Source of the DNA: Deinococcus aestuarii
GTDB taxonomy: Bacteria; Deinococcota; Deinococci; Deinococcales; Deinococcaceae
DNA length: 64,000 bases
NCBI RefSeq assembly: GCF_018863415.1
Contig: NZ_JAHKSN010000005.1
Span: 168,252 to 232,251 of the forward strand
Direction: 5' to 3'
Part shown: piece after piece, positions 8,179 through 16,734 of the stretch
How the letters are laid out: each line of letters starts with the position of its first letter
Position numbering within the stretch: the stretch's first letter is position 1
Notes under the pieces: generated by a model
What the model saw: the letters and a program-made list of their open reading frames with translations, nothing else
Databases searched by the model: none
Told to the model about the DNA's origin: nothing
Position numbers and translations under genes: made by a program

Positions 8179-10122
8179 ATGCGTGTGAACCCCAAGGCGA
8201 TTGCGGTGCTCGGCCTGACCTGTCTTCTTGCGGCGTGCGGCGGCAATGGCGGCGGGGGGACGCCCTCGCAGCCGGTCAGCTCCATCTCGGGCCTGATCCT
8301 GGCGCCCGGGGCGCTGGGGTCCTCGGCCCAGGCGGGTGAGCTGACCCGGGAGACTCCCCCCGACTGGGCCACTCATGAATCGTGGTGGACCGACCCGGCG
8401 GCGGCGCGGGCGAGGCGGGAGGCGCGCGGGGTGGCCGCCGACGGGTCCGTTCCCGGCGAGTTCATCGTCAAGCGGCGCGGTTCGCTGAGCGCGCAGGCCC
8501 TCGCCACGCTCCGGGTCGGGGACACCTCGCTGCGGCTGGAGCGCCCGCTCGGGCTGCCGGGCGTGGGGCTGTACCGGGTGACCTCGGGCGGGGGGGCGGA
8601 CGTGGCGGCCGTCGTGCAGGGGCTCGCCGCCCGCGCCGACGTGGAGTACGCCCAGCCCAACGCCTACGTGCAGGCGCTGCGCACCCCCAACGACACGTAC
8701 TTCCCGTTCCAGTGGGACGCTCAGGCGATGCGCCTTCCGGCGGCGTGGGACGGGACCACCGGCAAGGCGGTCACGGTAGCGGTGGTGGACACGGGGATCG
8801 TGAACCACCCCGACCTCGCGGGCCGCATCCTGCCGGGCCTCGACATGGTGCAGGACGTGAACGACTCCGGCGACGGCGACGGGACCGACCTCAACCCCAC
8901 CGACGAGGGCGGGGACACGGGCTACCACGGCTCGCACGTGGCGGGCACCATCGCCGCCGCGAGCAACAACGGGGCCGGCATCGCGGGCGTGAGCTGGGGG
9001 GCGAAGATCCTGCCCATCCGCGTGCTGGGCACCTCGGGGGGCGGAACCCTCGACGACATCATCATCGGCACCTTCTGGGCGGCGGGCGGCACGGTCGAGG
9101 GCCTGCCCGCGAATCCCAATCCGGCGCAGGTCGTCAACCTCAGTCTGGGGGGCAAGCGTGCGTGCAGCCAGGTCGAGCAGGACCTGTTCGGCGCCCTGGC
9201 GAACGCGGGCGTGATCGCCGTGGTGGCGGCGGGCAACGAGGACGACAACGCGGGCGGTTACGCCCCGGCGAGCTGCGGCAACGTGATCACCGTGGGCGCG
9301 ACCGGCCCCGACGGCAAGCGGGCGCCCTACTCCAACTACGGGGCGCGCGTCGACGTGATGGCGCCGGGCGGCAACACCGAGCTGCTGCTGGAGATCGGCG
9401 GCAAGCGGATTCCCGGCGGCATCCTCAGCACCGTGGCCGACACGGACGACGCCGGGCGGCTCGTCGCCACCTACGGAATCATGGAGGGCACCTCGATGGC
9501 CGCCCCCCACGTCGCGGGTCTGGTGGCCCTGATGAAGGGCGAGCAGCCGGGCCTGACCACCGCCCAGGCGCTCGCCCGCCTCAAGGCCACGAGCACGCCG
9601 CTGAGCAGTGCGGACTGCGGCGTGTCCGGTGGGTGCGGCGCCGGGCTGGTGAACGCGGCGGCGGCCCTGAGCACGTCGGGCGGCACGCCCACCCCGGCCC
9701 CCACGCCCGCGCCGACGCCCACCCCCGTGGGTCAGGTCCAGACGTTCGTCGCGGCCCTCTACCGCCTGTCCAGCGGCTACGACGAGAGCCGCAGCCACGC
9801 CGCCACGGTGCACCAGGACACGCTGCGCAAGACCTACACGCTCGGGGAACTGGAGCCGGGCCGCTACAACGTGGCCGCGTGGCAGGACCTCGACGGTGAC
9901 GAGGAGGTGGACGACGGCGAACCCTTCGGCCTCTACTACGACGCCGTGAACAAGACCTTCGACGTGACCGTCGATAACGTCGCCCGCAAGATCATCGGCA
10001 TCGACATCGACATGCAGCCCTACAGCGCGTCGGCCTCGGGTCAGGCCGCGCCCTTCGCCCGGTCCTCCGGCCCGCTGGACGCCCTCAGGGCGGCGGCAGA
10101 GGCCCGCACGGCGTCCCGCTGA
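8179..10122 (+). CDS. S8 family (subtilisin-like) serine protease lipoprotein
   Basis: A 647-residue exported protease. The lipobox is LLAAC with Cys20. Residues 85-165 look like an inhibitor-type propeptide. The catalytic triad is Asp204 (VAVVDTGI), His253 (YHGSHVAGT) and Ser439 (EGTSMAAPHVAG), with the oxyanion Asn353 in AAGNED. After the catalytic domain, a TPTPAPTP linker at about 505-525 leads to a C-terminal domain of about 110 residues with Asp-rich DLDGDEEVDDGE, which suggests calcium binding. Length and order match cell-surface subtilases of Deinococcus. A GAAAGGAAG ribosome-binding site precedes ATG 8179. It probably degrades extracellular protein for nutrition. Confidence 0.92.
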   Translation: MRVNPKAIAVLGLTCLLAACGGNGGGGTPSQPVSSISGLILAPGALGSSAQAGELTRETPPDWATHESWWTDPAAARARREARGVAADGSVPGEFIVKRRGSLSAQALATLRVGDTSLRLERPLGLPGVGLYRVTSGGGADVAAVVQGLAARADVEYAQPNAYVQALRTPNDTYFPFQWDAQAMRLPAAWDGTTGKAVTVAVVDTGIVNHPDLAGRILPGLDMVQDVNDSGDGDGTDLNPTDEGGDTGYHGSHVAGTIAAASNNGAGIAGVSWGAKILPIRVLGTSGGGTLDDIIIGTFWAAGGTVEGLPANPNPAQVVNLSLGGKRACSQVEQDLFGALANAGVIAVVAAGNEDDNAGGYAPASCGNVITVGATGPDGKRAPYSNYGARVDVMAPGGNTELLLEIGGKRIPGGILSTVADTDDAGRLVATYGIMEGTSMAAPHVAGLVALMKGEQPGLTTAQALARLKATSTPLSSADCGVSGGCGAGLVNAAAALSTSGGTPTPAPTPAPTPTPVGQVQTFVAALYRLSSGYDESRSHAATVHQDTLRKTYTLGELEPGRYNVAAWQDLDGDEEVDDGEPFGLYYDAVNKTFDVTVDNVARKIIGIDIDMQPYSASASGQAAPFARSSGPLDALRAAAEARTASR

Positions 10123-10125
10123 CGG

Positions 10126-10392
10126 TCAACCCCGGCGCGCGGGGTGAAACCGGGTCAGGCGCCCTCCTCCAGGGGTAGGCGCCCCGCCCCGGGCAGTCGA
10201 AGTGTGCGCGAACGGCGGCGATGTCCCACGGTTAACGGCTCGTAAGGGTCCCTCCGGGGTAGCCCGATCTGGGCGATACAGGTTGGTCGGCAGCAGGAAC
10301 GCGTACAGCAGCACCGGGTGGAGACCGGCCCGCACGGCGTAGACGATGAAGGACAGGTTGCCCGTGATCGCCAGCAGGCGCGGCGGCACCAT
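10126..10392 (-). pseudogene. Remnant of a small two-helix membrane protein (cNMP-binding-protein-like N-terminus)
   Basis: The first 40 residues (start MVPPRLLAITGN, ending LLYAFLLPTNLYR) match the pattern of the N-terminal two-helix segment of a group of cyclic-nucleotide-binding membrane proteins, where the usual continuation is LYRL-x-Q. Here the frame changes just after LYR into an Arg/Pro-rich tail, while the next frame reads AQIGLP. A one- or two-base indel near 10265 is therefore likely. No nucleotide-binding domain follows. Function after the break is lost. The family comparison is from memory of the motif only. Confidence 0.4.
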
Positions 10393-10790
10393 GGCCCGCG
10401 TGCAGAAGGGGTCGTCACCCTACACGGGTGGTGCCTGGGCAGCCGGGTCACCCTGGAGGCCGACCAGATGGTGACAGGCGTCAAGTCCTGATGCGTGACG
10501 GAGGATCAGGCCGTACCGAGGGTAGCCCGGTGAACCTCTCCCCTACCCCACGGAGCCTCCGCGCGTCGGTGAGGTCAACGGTCAACGTTCGTGGCCGGGG
10601 TGGGCCGGACGCAGGGCAGGCGGGCCTTCAGGAGCCCGGAGACGGGGTTGCCTGCCACACCACATGAGGGCTCAGCCGAGCTGGGCACCGTTAGGCTACG
10701 GGCGAACAACTTGTCTCACCGCCCAGTTTCAACCCAGGGGCACATACCCGTGGCGGTCATCTGTCGGCAGAATGTGCCTCAGTGTGTTGG
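10393..10790. other. Intergenic stretch without a supportable gene
   Basis: About 400 bp with only short open frames whose predicted proteins have the Arg/Pro/Ser-rich composition of noncoding GC-rich DNA. The right side becomes AT-richer as it approaches the second partition locus. Confidence 0.5.
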
Positions 10791-10930
10791 TGTCTCAAAA
10801 CACCTGTATGCCACAGAGTCAAATGGCGGCGACCCGGTTCGCATGTCATTTACAAAGTCTGTATCCAGGGGAGCTTGGTGTGTTCTGAGGTTTCTATGTC
10901 CTGAGATATCAAGGTGTTGAAATACCAATG
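10791..10930. promoter_or_regulatory. Right-flank repeat region of the second partition locus
   Basis: An AT-richer stretch downstream of the ribbon-helix-helix gene. TGTCTCAAAACACCTG at 10791-10806 matches TGTTTCAAAACATCTG at 11913-11928, on the other side of the locus, at 14 of 16 positions. ATGTTTCAAAG at 10928-10938 is a related word at the gene end. The element may be a centromere or operator for the partition proteins. Confidence 0.45.
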
Positions 10931-10932
10931 TT

Positions 10933-11202
10933 TCAAAGTTCGCCGACATCCTTGAGATACCGCTCGACGGCCTCTTCGACGAGATCGCGCACCTGGCGCC
11001 CGGATTTCACGGAATACAGGCGCAGCGGCTTGTGCACGGACTCGCGGACCGCCACGTTGATCCGCCGCTCCTGCACCTCTGGTGTTGCTGTGTCCTGGGG
11101 TGCTGGTGTTTCCTGTTCGACCCTTGGCCGCTCGACCTCCCTGGCGCGGTTGGCAGCGCCGAGAAGGCCGCTGAGGTCCGTCTTGGGATTGGGCTTAGGC
11201 AT
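10933..11202 (-). CDS. Small ribbon-helix-helix partition partner (ParG/CopG-like)
   Basis: 89 residues. The N-terminal 45 residues are flexible and polar (Pro, Glu, Gln, Thr). The C-terminal half fits a ribbon-helix-helix DNA-binding fold: a beta-strand-like RINVAVRESVHKPLRLYSVK, then helices ending RYLKDVGEL. This is the layout of ParG-type centromere-binding proteins, whose disordered N-terminus stimulates ParA. Its start overlaps the end of the upstream ParA gene by eight bases, so the two are translationally coupled. It would bind the TTTCAAAAC-type repeats on either side and may repress the operon. The fold is inferred from pattern, not from a search. Confidence 0.7.
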   Translation of the reverse strand: MPKPNPKTDLSGLLGAANRAREVERPRVEQETPAPQDTATPEVQERRINVAVRESVHKPLRLYSVKSGRQVRDLVEEAVERYLKDVGEL

Positions 11203-11779
11203 CGATGCCCACCTCCGACAGCGCCTGGCGAAACGGGGTGAGCAGGGAAGAAGGGATCACGGACCCGAAGGCCCGGCGGTACTCGACGGACTTCTTGATG
11301 GCCGCGACCATCGGGTAACCGAGTTGCTCCAGCGCCTGCGGCATCGCGGCGCTGAGGTTGTCGTGCTCGACATAGTTGAGCAGCAGGCCCAGGCGGGCGC
11401 CCTCCTTGAAATGACCGTCGCGCAAGACGTCCATCGTGGGCTCAAGGCGGTCGATCTCGCCCTTGCCCGGTTGGATGGGCACCAGAATCACGTCAGACAC
11501 CTTGGCGGTCGCCGCGAGGGTTTTGGGATCGTTGGGGGGCGTATCGACGATCAGGTATTCGGCATCCAGCCGCATGGCCGCCTCCACCGGGCCGTACACC
11601 TGGAAGGGAAGCGGTGAGCCCTGCGCGCCCGCGTCGTTGGCCCAGGCCCGCGCCGACCCTTCCGGGTCGAGGTCCAGCACCGCCACGCGGTGGCGTTCGG
11701 AGAGCACCTGGGCGAGCCCCATGCTGCACAACGTCTTGCCCACGCCGCCCTTCCGGGACAGCAAGCTGATTCTTATCAC
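11195..11779 (-). CDS. parA: Second ParA family ATPase (short, ParA/ParF-like)
   Basis: 194 residues with a canonical deviant Walker A motif at the extreme N-terminus (SRKGGVGKTL, signature Lys present), a Walker A' region VAVLDLDPEGSA and a Walker B YLIVDTPPNDP. It has no N-terminal helix-turn-helix, so it belongs to the short ParA (type Ib, ParF-like) class that pairs with a small ribbon-helix-helix protein, which follows immediately. It differs from the ParA at 108-869 in length, motif and partner. It may segregate an integrated or co-resident plasmid backbone. The upstream DNA is AT-rich with repeats expected of an operator/centromere. Confidence 0.9.
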   Translation of the reverse strand: MIRISLLSRKGGVGKTLCSMGLAQVLSERHRVAVLDLDPEGSARAWANDAGAQGSPLPFQVYGPVEAAMRLDAEYLIVDTPPNDPKTLAATAKVSDVILVPIQPGKGEIDRLEPTMDVLRDGHFKEGARLGLLLNYVEHDNLSAAMPQALEQLGYPMVAAIKKSVEYRRAFGSVIPSSLLTPFRQALSEVGIDA

Positions 11780-11940
11780 ACAGAAACTCTATCACACCAA
11801 AACATTAGTGTATCTAGGTTTCTGAATACTAGAGTTTTGAAACATCAAAATCAGAAAGTCTTGAGATAGCTGTGTGTAGTAACCTCAAAATTTTGAGACA
11901 TTAATGTATCAGTGTTTCAAAACATCTGATTTTACCGTAT
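11780..11940. promoter_or_regulatory. AT-rich operator/centromere-like region upstream of the second parA
   Basis: 161 bp of AT-rich DNA with repeated words. GTTTTGAAACA at 11834-11844 is a perfect inverted copy of TGTTTCAAAAC at 11913-11923. CTCAAAATTTTGAG at 11884-11897 is a perfect 14-bp palindrome. Related words occur on the far side of the locus. Short ParA systems usually keep parS upstream of parA, where it also serves as operator; that role is inferred. Confidence 0.6.
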
Positions 11941-12296
11941 GAGATGGGGCTCGGTCTCCGGTCCCGGTTCAAGGTGCCCCACGGGGGACGGGTTTAGGCC
12001 AGCAACCTCGCCGTGGCTCGTTCTGAGGATGTCCGCACGACGGCGGCCCGACAGGTTGCGGGGGCCTCGCTACCGTGACTGTTTCCCCGGTTTGTCCCGG
12101 CGGTCGTTTGGTGGCGCGTGGGGAGGGGAGAGGAGGGGCGATGAACCCGGGCGGAGAAAGGCGAGCACCGGGCAAGTCCTCCTGAGGCTCGCCCTGATCG
12201 GGACCCGTGCCTCGACAGCACGTCCTGCATGGCGCGGCTGGCGGTGTCATTCCCGCTCGTGCCCTGGGTGCAGAGTGCCCGTCGCTTTGGACCTGC

Positions 12297-12926
12297 GATG
12301 TTGTGGGCGTCTTTGGCAGCGGCAGCCTCACGAACGAGGAGACGTACCGGCTGGGCAGGGTCGCCCGGCTGGCGCTGAGGACCGCGACGAGCCTCGCCTT
12401 CCTGACCGGGCAGGGCAACGGCCAAGGTGGACGCAAGCACGGGCAAGAAGGCAGGCCAGCTTCCCGGCGCCCGCAGCCTGCGCAATCCCAGGCACTGCGC
12501 CGAGATCGCCGCCCTGTGGGGCTGCTCGCCGGGCGACCTGCCCCAGCCCGGCCGAAGTGCCCGGGGGCTGCTGAATGCCTGCGGCAAGCCTGGCGGCATC
12601 GAGGTCCTGATCGTCCTGGGCTCGAACCCGGTCGTCAGCGCGGCGGGGACGGGGCAGGTCTGCGAACGCCTCCAGGCCCTGAGGCACCTCATCGTGATCG
12701 ACTGCCTGCCGCATGAGACGGCGCGGCTCGCCACGCTCGTCCTCCCCGGCTCGATGTGGTGCGAGGAGGAGGGCACGACGGCCAACTTGACGGGCCGCGG
12801 GCCGCGCCCGATCACCGCCCCCGGCGCGGCCCGCGAGGACTGGCGCATCCTGTCCTTCTCAGCGCCGTGGTCTTCGTGACCGGCATGTTGCGGCTCCGGG
12901 CGCTGGGGCGACAGGGCCTCGCCTGA
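12297..12926 (+). pseudogene. Collapsed duplicate of narB-narK (nitrate reductase/transporter relic)
   Basis: A relic of the nitrate genes found intact at 33.8-37.3 kb. It begins like NarB (DVVGVFGSGSLTNEETY, then LARLALRTAT), jumps over some 190 codons to SLAFLTG, then QGNGQGGRKHGQ, then changes frame and continues as NarB (LPGARSLRNPRH to PGAAREDWRIL). Directly after that it switches to the last 20 or so codons of NarK (AVVFVTGMLRLRALGRQG, stop at 12924). Fragment order is the same as in the intact locus, so a narB-narK copy lost its middle by deletions. The longest segment (about 12430-12850) looks about 85-90% identical to the intact gene by eye. It cannot encode a functional enzyme. Confidence 0.9.
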
Positions 12927-13041
12927 CGGCGGGGGCCGGGGACGGGTCCACAGGGGTCCCGGGCTGTCCCGGCCTGAAAGAGGTCGGATGCTGGGGGGCG
13001 CCTCCGGGGTGAAGGGGGAGACGCCCCGGACCCTTTGACCC

Positions 13042-13905
13042 CTAGCCCCTCGCCCTGCGCTTGGGGACGCGGCGCAGGGTGGCCTGACCGTCCAGGGTGT
13101 GCCAGTACAGGCCGTCCTCGGAGTCGGGGCGGTGGTCGTGGCCGATGCGGCGCGAGGTTTCCGCCGCCGCCGCGGTGAGGTGCGTGGCGAGGCTGTCCTT
13201 GCGCCGCGTGAAGCGCCGCGTGGGCACCGAGAGGCTGATGGCCGCGATGACCTCCGCGTTGGCGTTGCGGATGGGCGCGGCGACGCCGCACACGCCGGGG
13301 ACATGCTCCTCGATGCACAGGGCGTAGCCCCGCTCGCGGGTGCGGGCGAGGTCGGAGAGCAGCTCGTCCTCACTGGTGATCGTGCCCGGCGTGTGGCGGT
13401 GCAGCAGCCCGGCCCCGCTCAGCCCCTCGACCTCCTCCGGGGGGCGGTGGGCCAGGATTACCTTGCCGGGCGCGGTCGCGTGTGGGGGCAGGGTGCCGCC
13501 GACGGGTGTGTCCACGGGGGAGGCTCCCCCCTCCACCCGGTCGATGCAGATGGTCTGCCCGCCGTCGAAGGCGGCGAGGAGGACGGTCTCGCCCGTGACC
13601 CCCGCGAGGCGCGTCATCTCCTCGCGGGCGACGCGCCGCCAGGGGGTGTGCGACATCAGCACGGTGTTGAGCGCCATCACCCGGAAACCCAGGCGATAGC
13701 GCCCGGTCACGAAGCGGTGCAGCAGGCCGATGTGGGTCAGGGCGGTGAGCAGGGCGTGGGCGCCGCCCTTGGACATGCCCAGGTGCCGGGCCGCCTGCGT
13801 CACGCCGATCTCCGGGCTCTCCACGGTGAACAGCTCCAGCAGCCGCCCGACGTTCTCGACCGACTGGACGCTGTGGGCGCCGGGCTTCAGGGGTGGCCCG
13901 GGCAC
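13042..13905 (-). CDS. IclR family transcriptional regulator
   Basis: 287 residues. The N-terminal winged helix (about 14-75) contains VTQAARHLGMSKGGAHALLTAL; the IclR effector domain follows, with typical phrases such as GKVILAH, RERGYALCIEEHVPGVCGVAAPI and ISLSVPTRRF. A C-terminal tail of about 35 residues (HDHRPDSEDGLYWHTLDG) goes beyond the usual family end. It is the last gene of a minus-strand run after the 3-dehydroshikimate dehydratase, 13 bases downstream of it, and is probably co-transcribed. A second IclR regulator opens the same run. Likely it responds to an aromatic or shikimate-type compound; this is inference from context. Confidence 0.9.
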   Translation of the reverse strand: MPGPPLKPGAHSVQSVENVGRLLELFTVESPEIGVTQAARHLGMSKGGAHALLTALTHIGLLHRFVTGRYRLGFRVMALNTVLMSHTPWRRVAREEMTRLAGVTGETVLLAAFDGGQTICIDRVEGGASPVDTPVGGTLPPHATAPGKVILAHRPPEEVEGLSGAGLLHRHTPGTITSEDELLSDLARTRERGYALCIEEHVPGVCGVAAPIRNANAEVIAAISLSVPTRRFTRRKDSLATHLTAAAAETSRRIGHDHRPDSEDGLYWHTLDGQATLRRVPKRRARG

Positions 13906-13918
13906 CGCCGCTCCCCGC

Positions 13919-15808
13919 TCATCCGCGCAGGGCCCCCCCGGCCCGGTCCCGCTCGTGGCGGGTGCTCAGGGCGTTCATCCGCACGGGGGCGTTCGCCGCG
14001 CCGAAGCCCAGGTAGCCGTCGCGCTGCACGACCTCGAAGAAGAAGCGGTCCTCGAAGGTGTTGGTATACACCTGCCGAAACTGCCCCGCGCCGTCTTGGT
14101 CGTACAGCAGGTTCAGGTGGCGCAGGGTCAGGAGCTCCTCGTCCGGCAGCAGGAAGCGCACGCCGAGGTCGTCGTAGTAGTTGCCGGGGATGTCGAGCAG
14201 TTCGGCGGCCCCCGGGTCGAGCGCCGCGGCCGTCTGCCGCAGGTCGTCCGTGGTGAAGGCGATATGGTGCACGCCCGCGCCCGAGAGCGCGTTCACGAAG
14301 CGGCCCGTGGCGGTGCGCCGACTCTCGGAGACGTTGAGGGGAAAGCTCACCCGCCGGTCCCGGCTCACCAGGGCCCGGCTGCTCACCAGGCCGTAGGGGT
14401 CGGGCAGTTCGTGCAGCGGCTCCGGCTCCAGGCCGAACACCGTGCGGTAGAAGAGCACGAAGCTCCCCAGGCGGTCGGGCGGCAGCGCCTGCGCCACGTG
14501 GTCCACCCCGCGCAGCCCGGCGCCCCGGGGCGGCCTCGCCGTGCGGCGAAAGTCGGTGTGGTACACCTCGGCGGCCAGCGCGTCGTCCACCAGGCAAAAG
14601 AGCATCCCGTCGGGCGCGCGCAGGGCGGGGAGGCGCGACTCGCCCGCGCCCGTGCGCTCTTCCCATTCGGAGCACAGCAGGGCGCGCGCCCGCGCCAGGG
14701 CCCGGTCCACGTCGTCCACCCGCAATCCGACGGCGCACACCGAGGGCCCGTGGCCCTGGAAGAAGTCGGCGGCGTGGCTGTCGGGCTCGCTGTTCAGGGT
14801 GAGGTGGATGTCGCCCTGTTCGTGCAGCGTGACGGCCTTGGAGCGGTGGTGCCCGGTGCACGCGAACCCCAGCGCCTCCAGCCGCCGCGCCAGTCCCCGC
14901 GCGCCCGCCGGGTCCACCGCGAACTCCAGAAACTCGTAGCCCCGGAACTCGGGCGGGGCGGGCAGGCTCGTCGCCCCCGCCTCGGCCTCCACCCACAGCA
15001 GCGACCGCAGGCCGTCGTGCGCGATCAGGGATGCCGACGCCGCGCGGAACTCGTCGTTGAAGACCTCCAGCGACAGGGGCCCCGTGTACCCCGCCCGCAC
15101 GAGGTCGCGGGTAAAGCCCGCCACGTCGAGGTCCCCCTGCCCCGGGAAGTTGCGGTGATGGCGGCTCCACGACAGCACGTCCATGCTCTTGCGCGGGCTG
15201 TCGGCGAGCTGCGCGAAAAACAGCTTTCCCGGCGGCACCGTCTCCGCCAGCCCCTCCAGCGTGTCCCCCACCGCGAGCGTGTGGAAGGAGTCGAGGATCA
15301 GCCCCAGCGCGGGGTGGTCGGCCCGGCGCACGATCTCCCAGGCCTGGCGCCAGCGGTTGACGTGCCGCCCCCACGCCAGCGCCTCGTAGCCCACCTTCAG
15401 GCCGCGCGCGTGGGCCCGCCCCGCCATCTCACGCAGGTCGGCGGCGGCGCGCTCCGGGTCGTCTTGCGCGAGGTCTTGCACGTTGCTGCACACGAGCACC
15501 ATCGGCGCCCCGAGCTGCTCCATCAGGTCGAACTTGCGCTCGGCCCGGTCGAGACCCCGCTGACGGTAGGCGTCCGGCATCGCCTCGAAATCGCGGAAGG
15601 GCTGGAAGAGGGTGATCTCCAGGCCCAGGTCGGCCGCGAGCCGCCGCACCTCGGCGGGCGTGCCCCGGTGGTTGAGAAGGTCCTGCTCGAAGACCTCGAT
15701 GCCGCCGAAGCCGATGTCCGCCGCCGCCCGCATCTTTTCCGGCAGGGTGCCGCTCAGGGACACCGTGGCGATGGACTTCCGGAAGGGTCCGCGTGGGGCC
15801 GGGGTCAT
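13919..15808 (-). CDS. quiC: 3-dehydroshikimate dehydratase fused to HPPD-like domain (QuiC type)
   Basis: 629 residues. Residues 1-280 form a TIM barrel of the sugar-phosphate isomerase type (ATVSLSGTLPEKM at the start, GIEVFEQDL, LILDSFHTLA, LSLEVFND). Residues about 300-620 form two vicinal-oxygen-chelate modules like 4-hydroxyphenylpyruvate dioxygenase (GYEFLEFAVD, RGVDHVAQAL, GVHHIAFTTDDL, FFEVVQRDGYLGFG). This fusion is known for bacterial QuiC enzymes that dehydrate 3-dehydroshikimate to protocatechuate with a divalent metal. The ATG at 15808 overlaps the stop of the shikimate dehydrogenase gene by four bases, so the two are coupled. No ring-cleaving dioxygenase for protocatechuate lies in the window. 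Confidence 0.9.
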   Translation of the reverse strand: MTPAPRGPFRKSIATVSLSGTLPEKMRAAADIGFGGIEVFEQDLLNHRGTPAEVRRLAADLGLEITLFQPFRDFEAMPDAYRQRGLDRAERKFDLMEQLGAPMVLVCSNVQDLAQDDPERAAADLREMAGRAHARGLKVGYEALAWGRHVNRWRQAWEIVRRADHPALGLILDSFHTLAVGDTLEGLAETVPPGKLFFAQLADSPRKSMDVLSWSRHHRNFPGQGDLDVAGFTRDLVRAGYTGPLSLEVFNDEFRAASASLIAHDGLRSLLWVEAEAGATSLPAPPEFRGYEFLEFAVDPAGARGLARRLEALGFACTGHHRSKAVTLHEQGDIHLTLNSEPDSHAADFFQGHGPSVCAVGLRVDDVDRALARARALLCSEWEERTGAGESRLPALRAPDGMLFCLVDDALAAEVYHTDFRRTARPPRGAGLRGVDHVAQALPPDRLGSFVLFYRTVFGLEPEPLHELPDPYGLVSSRALVSRDRRVSFPLNVSESRRTATGRFVNALSGAGVHHIAFTTDDLRQTAAALDPGAAELLDIPGNYYDDLGVRFLLPDEELLTLRHLNLLYDQDGAGQFRQVYTNTFEDRFFFEVVQRDGYLGFGAANAPVRMNALSTRHERDRAGGALRG

Positions 15809-16701
15809 GCGCCCGCCACCCCCGCCGGGGGCGCGATCAGCCGCTCGAAGTGCGCGAGCATCCGGCCCAGGTCGGGCCGCAGGCCGCTGAACAGCTCGAA
15901 GGCGCGGGCCGCCTGGTACACGGCCATGTACCCGCCGTGGACGGTGGCGCACCCCCGCGCCCGGGCCACCCTCAGCAGCTCGGTCTCCAGCGGCACGTAC
16001 ACGACCTCCGCCACCCACTGCCCCGGGCGCAGCCACGCCGCCGGGAGGGGCAGGCCCGGGTGCGCGGCCATGCCGGTCGGCGTGGCGTGGATCAGGCCGT
16101 CCGCCTCCCGCATGGCCGCCTCCAGGCTCTCCCCGGCCTCGACCCGCCGCCCGGGAAACTGGGCCCCGAGCCGGGCGGCGAGCGCCTGAGCCCGCTCCCG
16201 GTCCCGGTCGAAGAGGGTCAGGCGCTCCACCCCCAGCCCCAGCGCCGCGTGCGCCACCGCCGCCCCCGCCCCGCCCGCGCCGAGCTGGACCGCGTGCGTG
16301 AGGGCCGCGTCCGGCAACCCGCGCCGGAAGCCCTGCGCAAAGCCCCAGCCGTCGGTGTTGTGGCCGATCCGCCGGCCTTCCCGGAAGACGACGGTGTTCA
16401 CCGCCCCCAGCGCCCGCGCCTCGGGGGACAGCTCGTCCAGATGCCGGATCACCCGCTGCTTGCAGGGATGGGTGATGTTCAGGCCGCCGAAGCCGGTGAC
16501 CTGGGCGGCGCGCAGGAGTTCCGGCAGGGCGTCCGGGGTCAGTCCCAGCACGTCGAGGTCCATCAGGCGGTACAGGCAGCGCCGTCCGTGGGCGTCTCCC
16601 TCCGCCTCGTGCAGGGCGGGGGAGAGCGACTTCCCGATGCCGCTGCCGATCAGGCCGGTGAGGAGGCGGGGGGCGTCGGGGGCCGTGTGGGTCGGGATCA
16701 T
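15805..16701 (-). CDS. Shikimate/quinate dehydrogenase (AroE/QuiB/YdiB family)
   Basis: 298 residues. The substrate domain has the family signature GSGIGKSLSPALHE near residue 20 (Ser-x-Ser-Pro), GLNITHPCKQ with the catalytic Lys near residue 80, and GAVNTVVF with NTDGWGF shortly after. The Rossmann nucleotide site is QLGAGGAGAAVAHA and a C-terminal GGYMAVYQAARAFELF ends the fold. It would oxidise shikimate or quinate to the 3-dehydro form, which the next gene, QuiC, converts to protocatechuate. The four-base overlap and the regulator context indicate a catabolic rather than a biosynthetic role. Cofactor preference (NAD or NADP) cannot be decided: an Asp-rich FDRDRE after the Gly motif favours NAD. 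Confidence 0.9.
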   Translation of the reverse strand: MIPTHTAPDAPRLLTGLIGSGIGKSLSPALHEAEGDAHGRRCLYRLMDLDVLGLTPDALPELLRAAQVTGFGGLNITHPCKQRVIRHLDELSPEARALGAVNTVVFREGRRIGHNTDGWGFAQGFRRGLPDAALTHAVQLGAGGAGAAVAHAALGLGVERLTLFDRDRERAQALAARLGAQFPGRRVEAGESLEAAMREADGLIHATPTGMAAHPGLPLPAAWLRPGQWVAEVVYVPLETELLRVARARGCATVHGGYMAVYQAARAFELFSGLRPDLGRMLAHFERLIAPPAGVAGA

Positions 16702-16734
16702 GGGACTCCTTGGGGGCGTGGGGCGCGGGGAGGC

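Noticed and set aside
12207..12716. A 169-codon open frame proposed as a separate gene
   Set aside because: It only covers part of the narB relic and leaves its frame; the similarity to NarB changes frame inside it.
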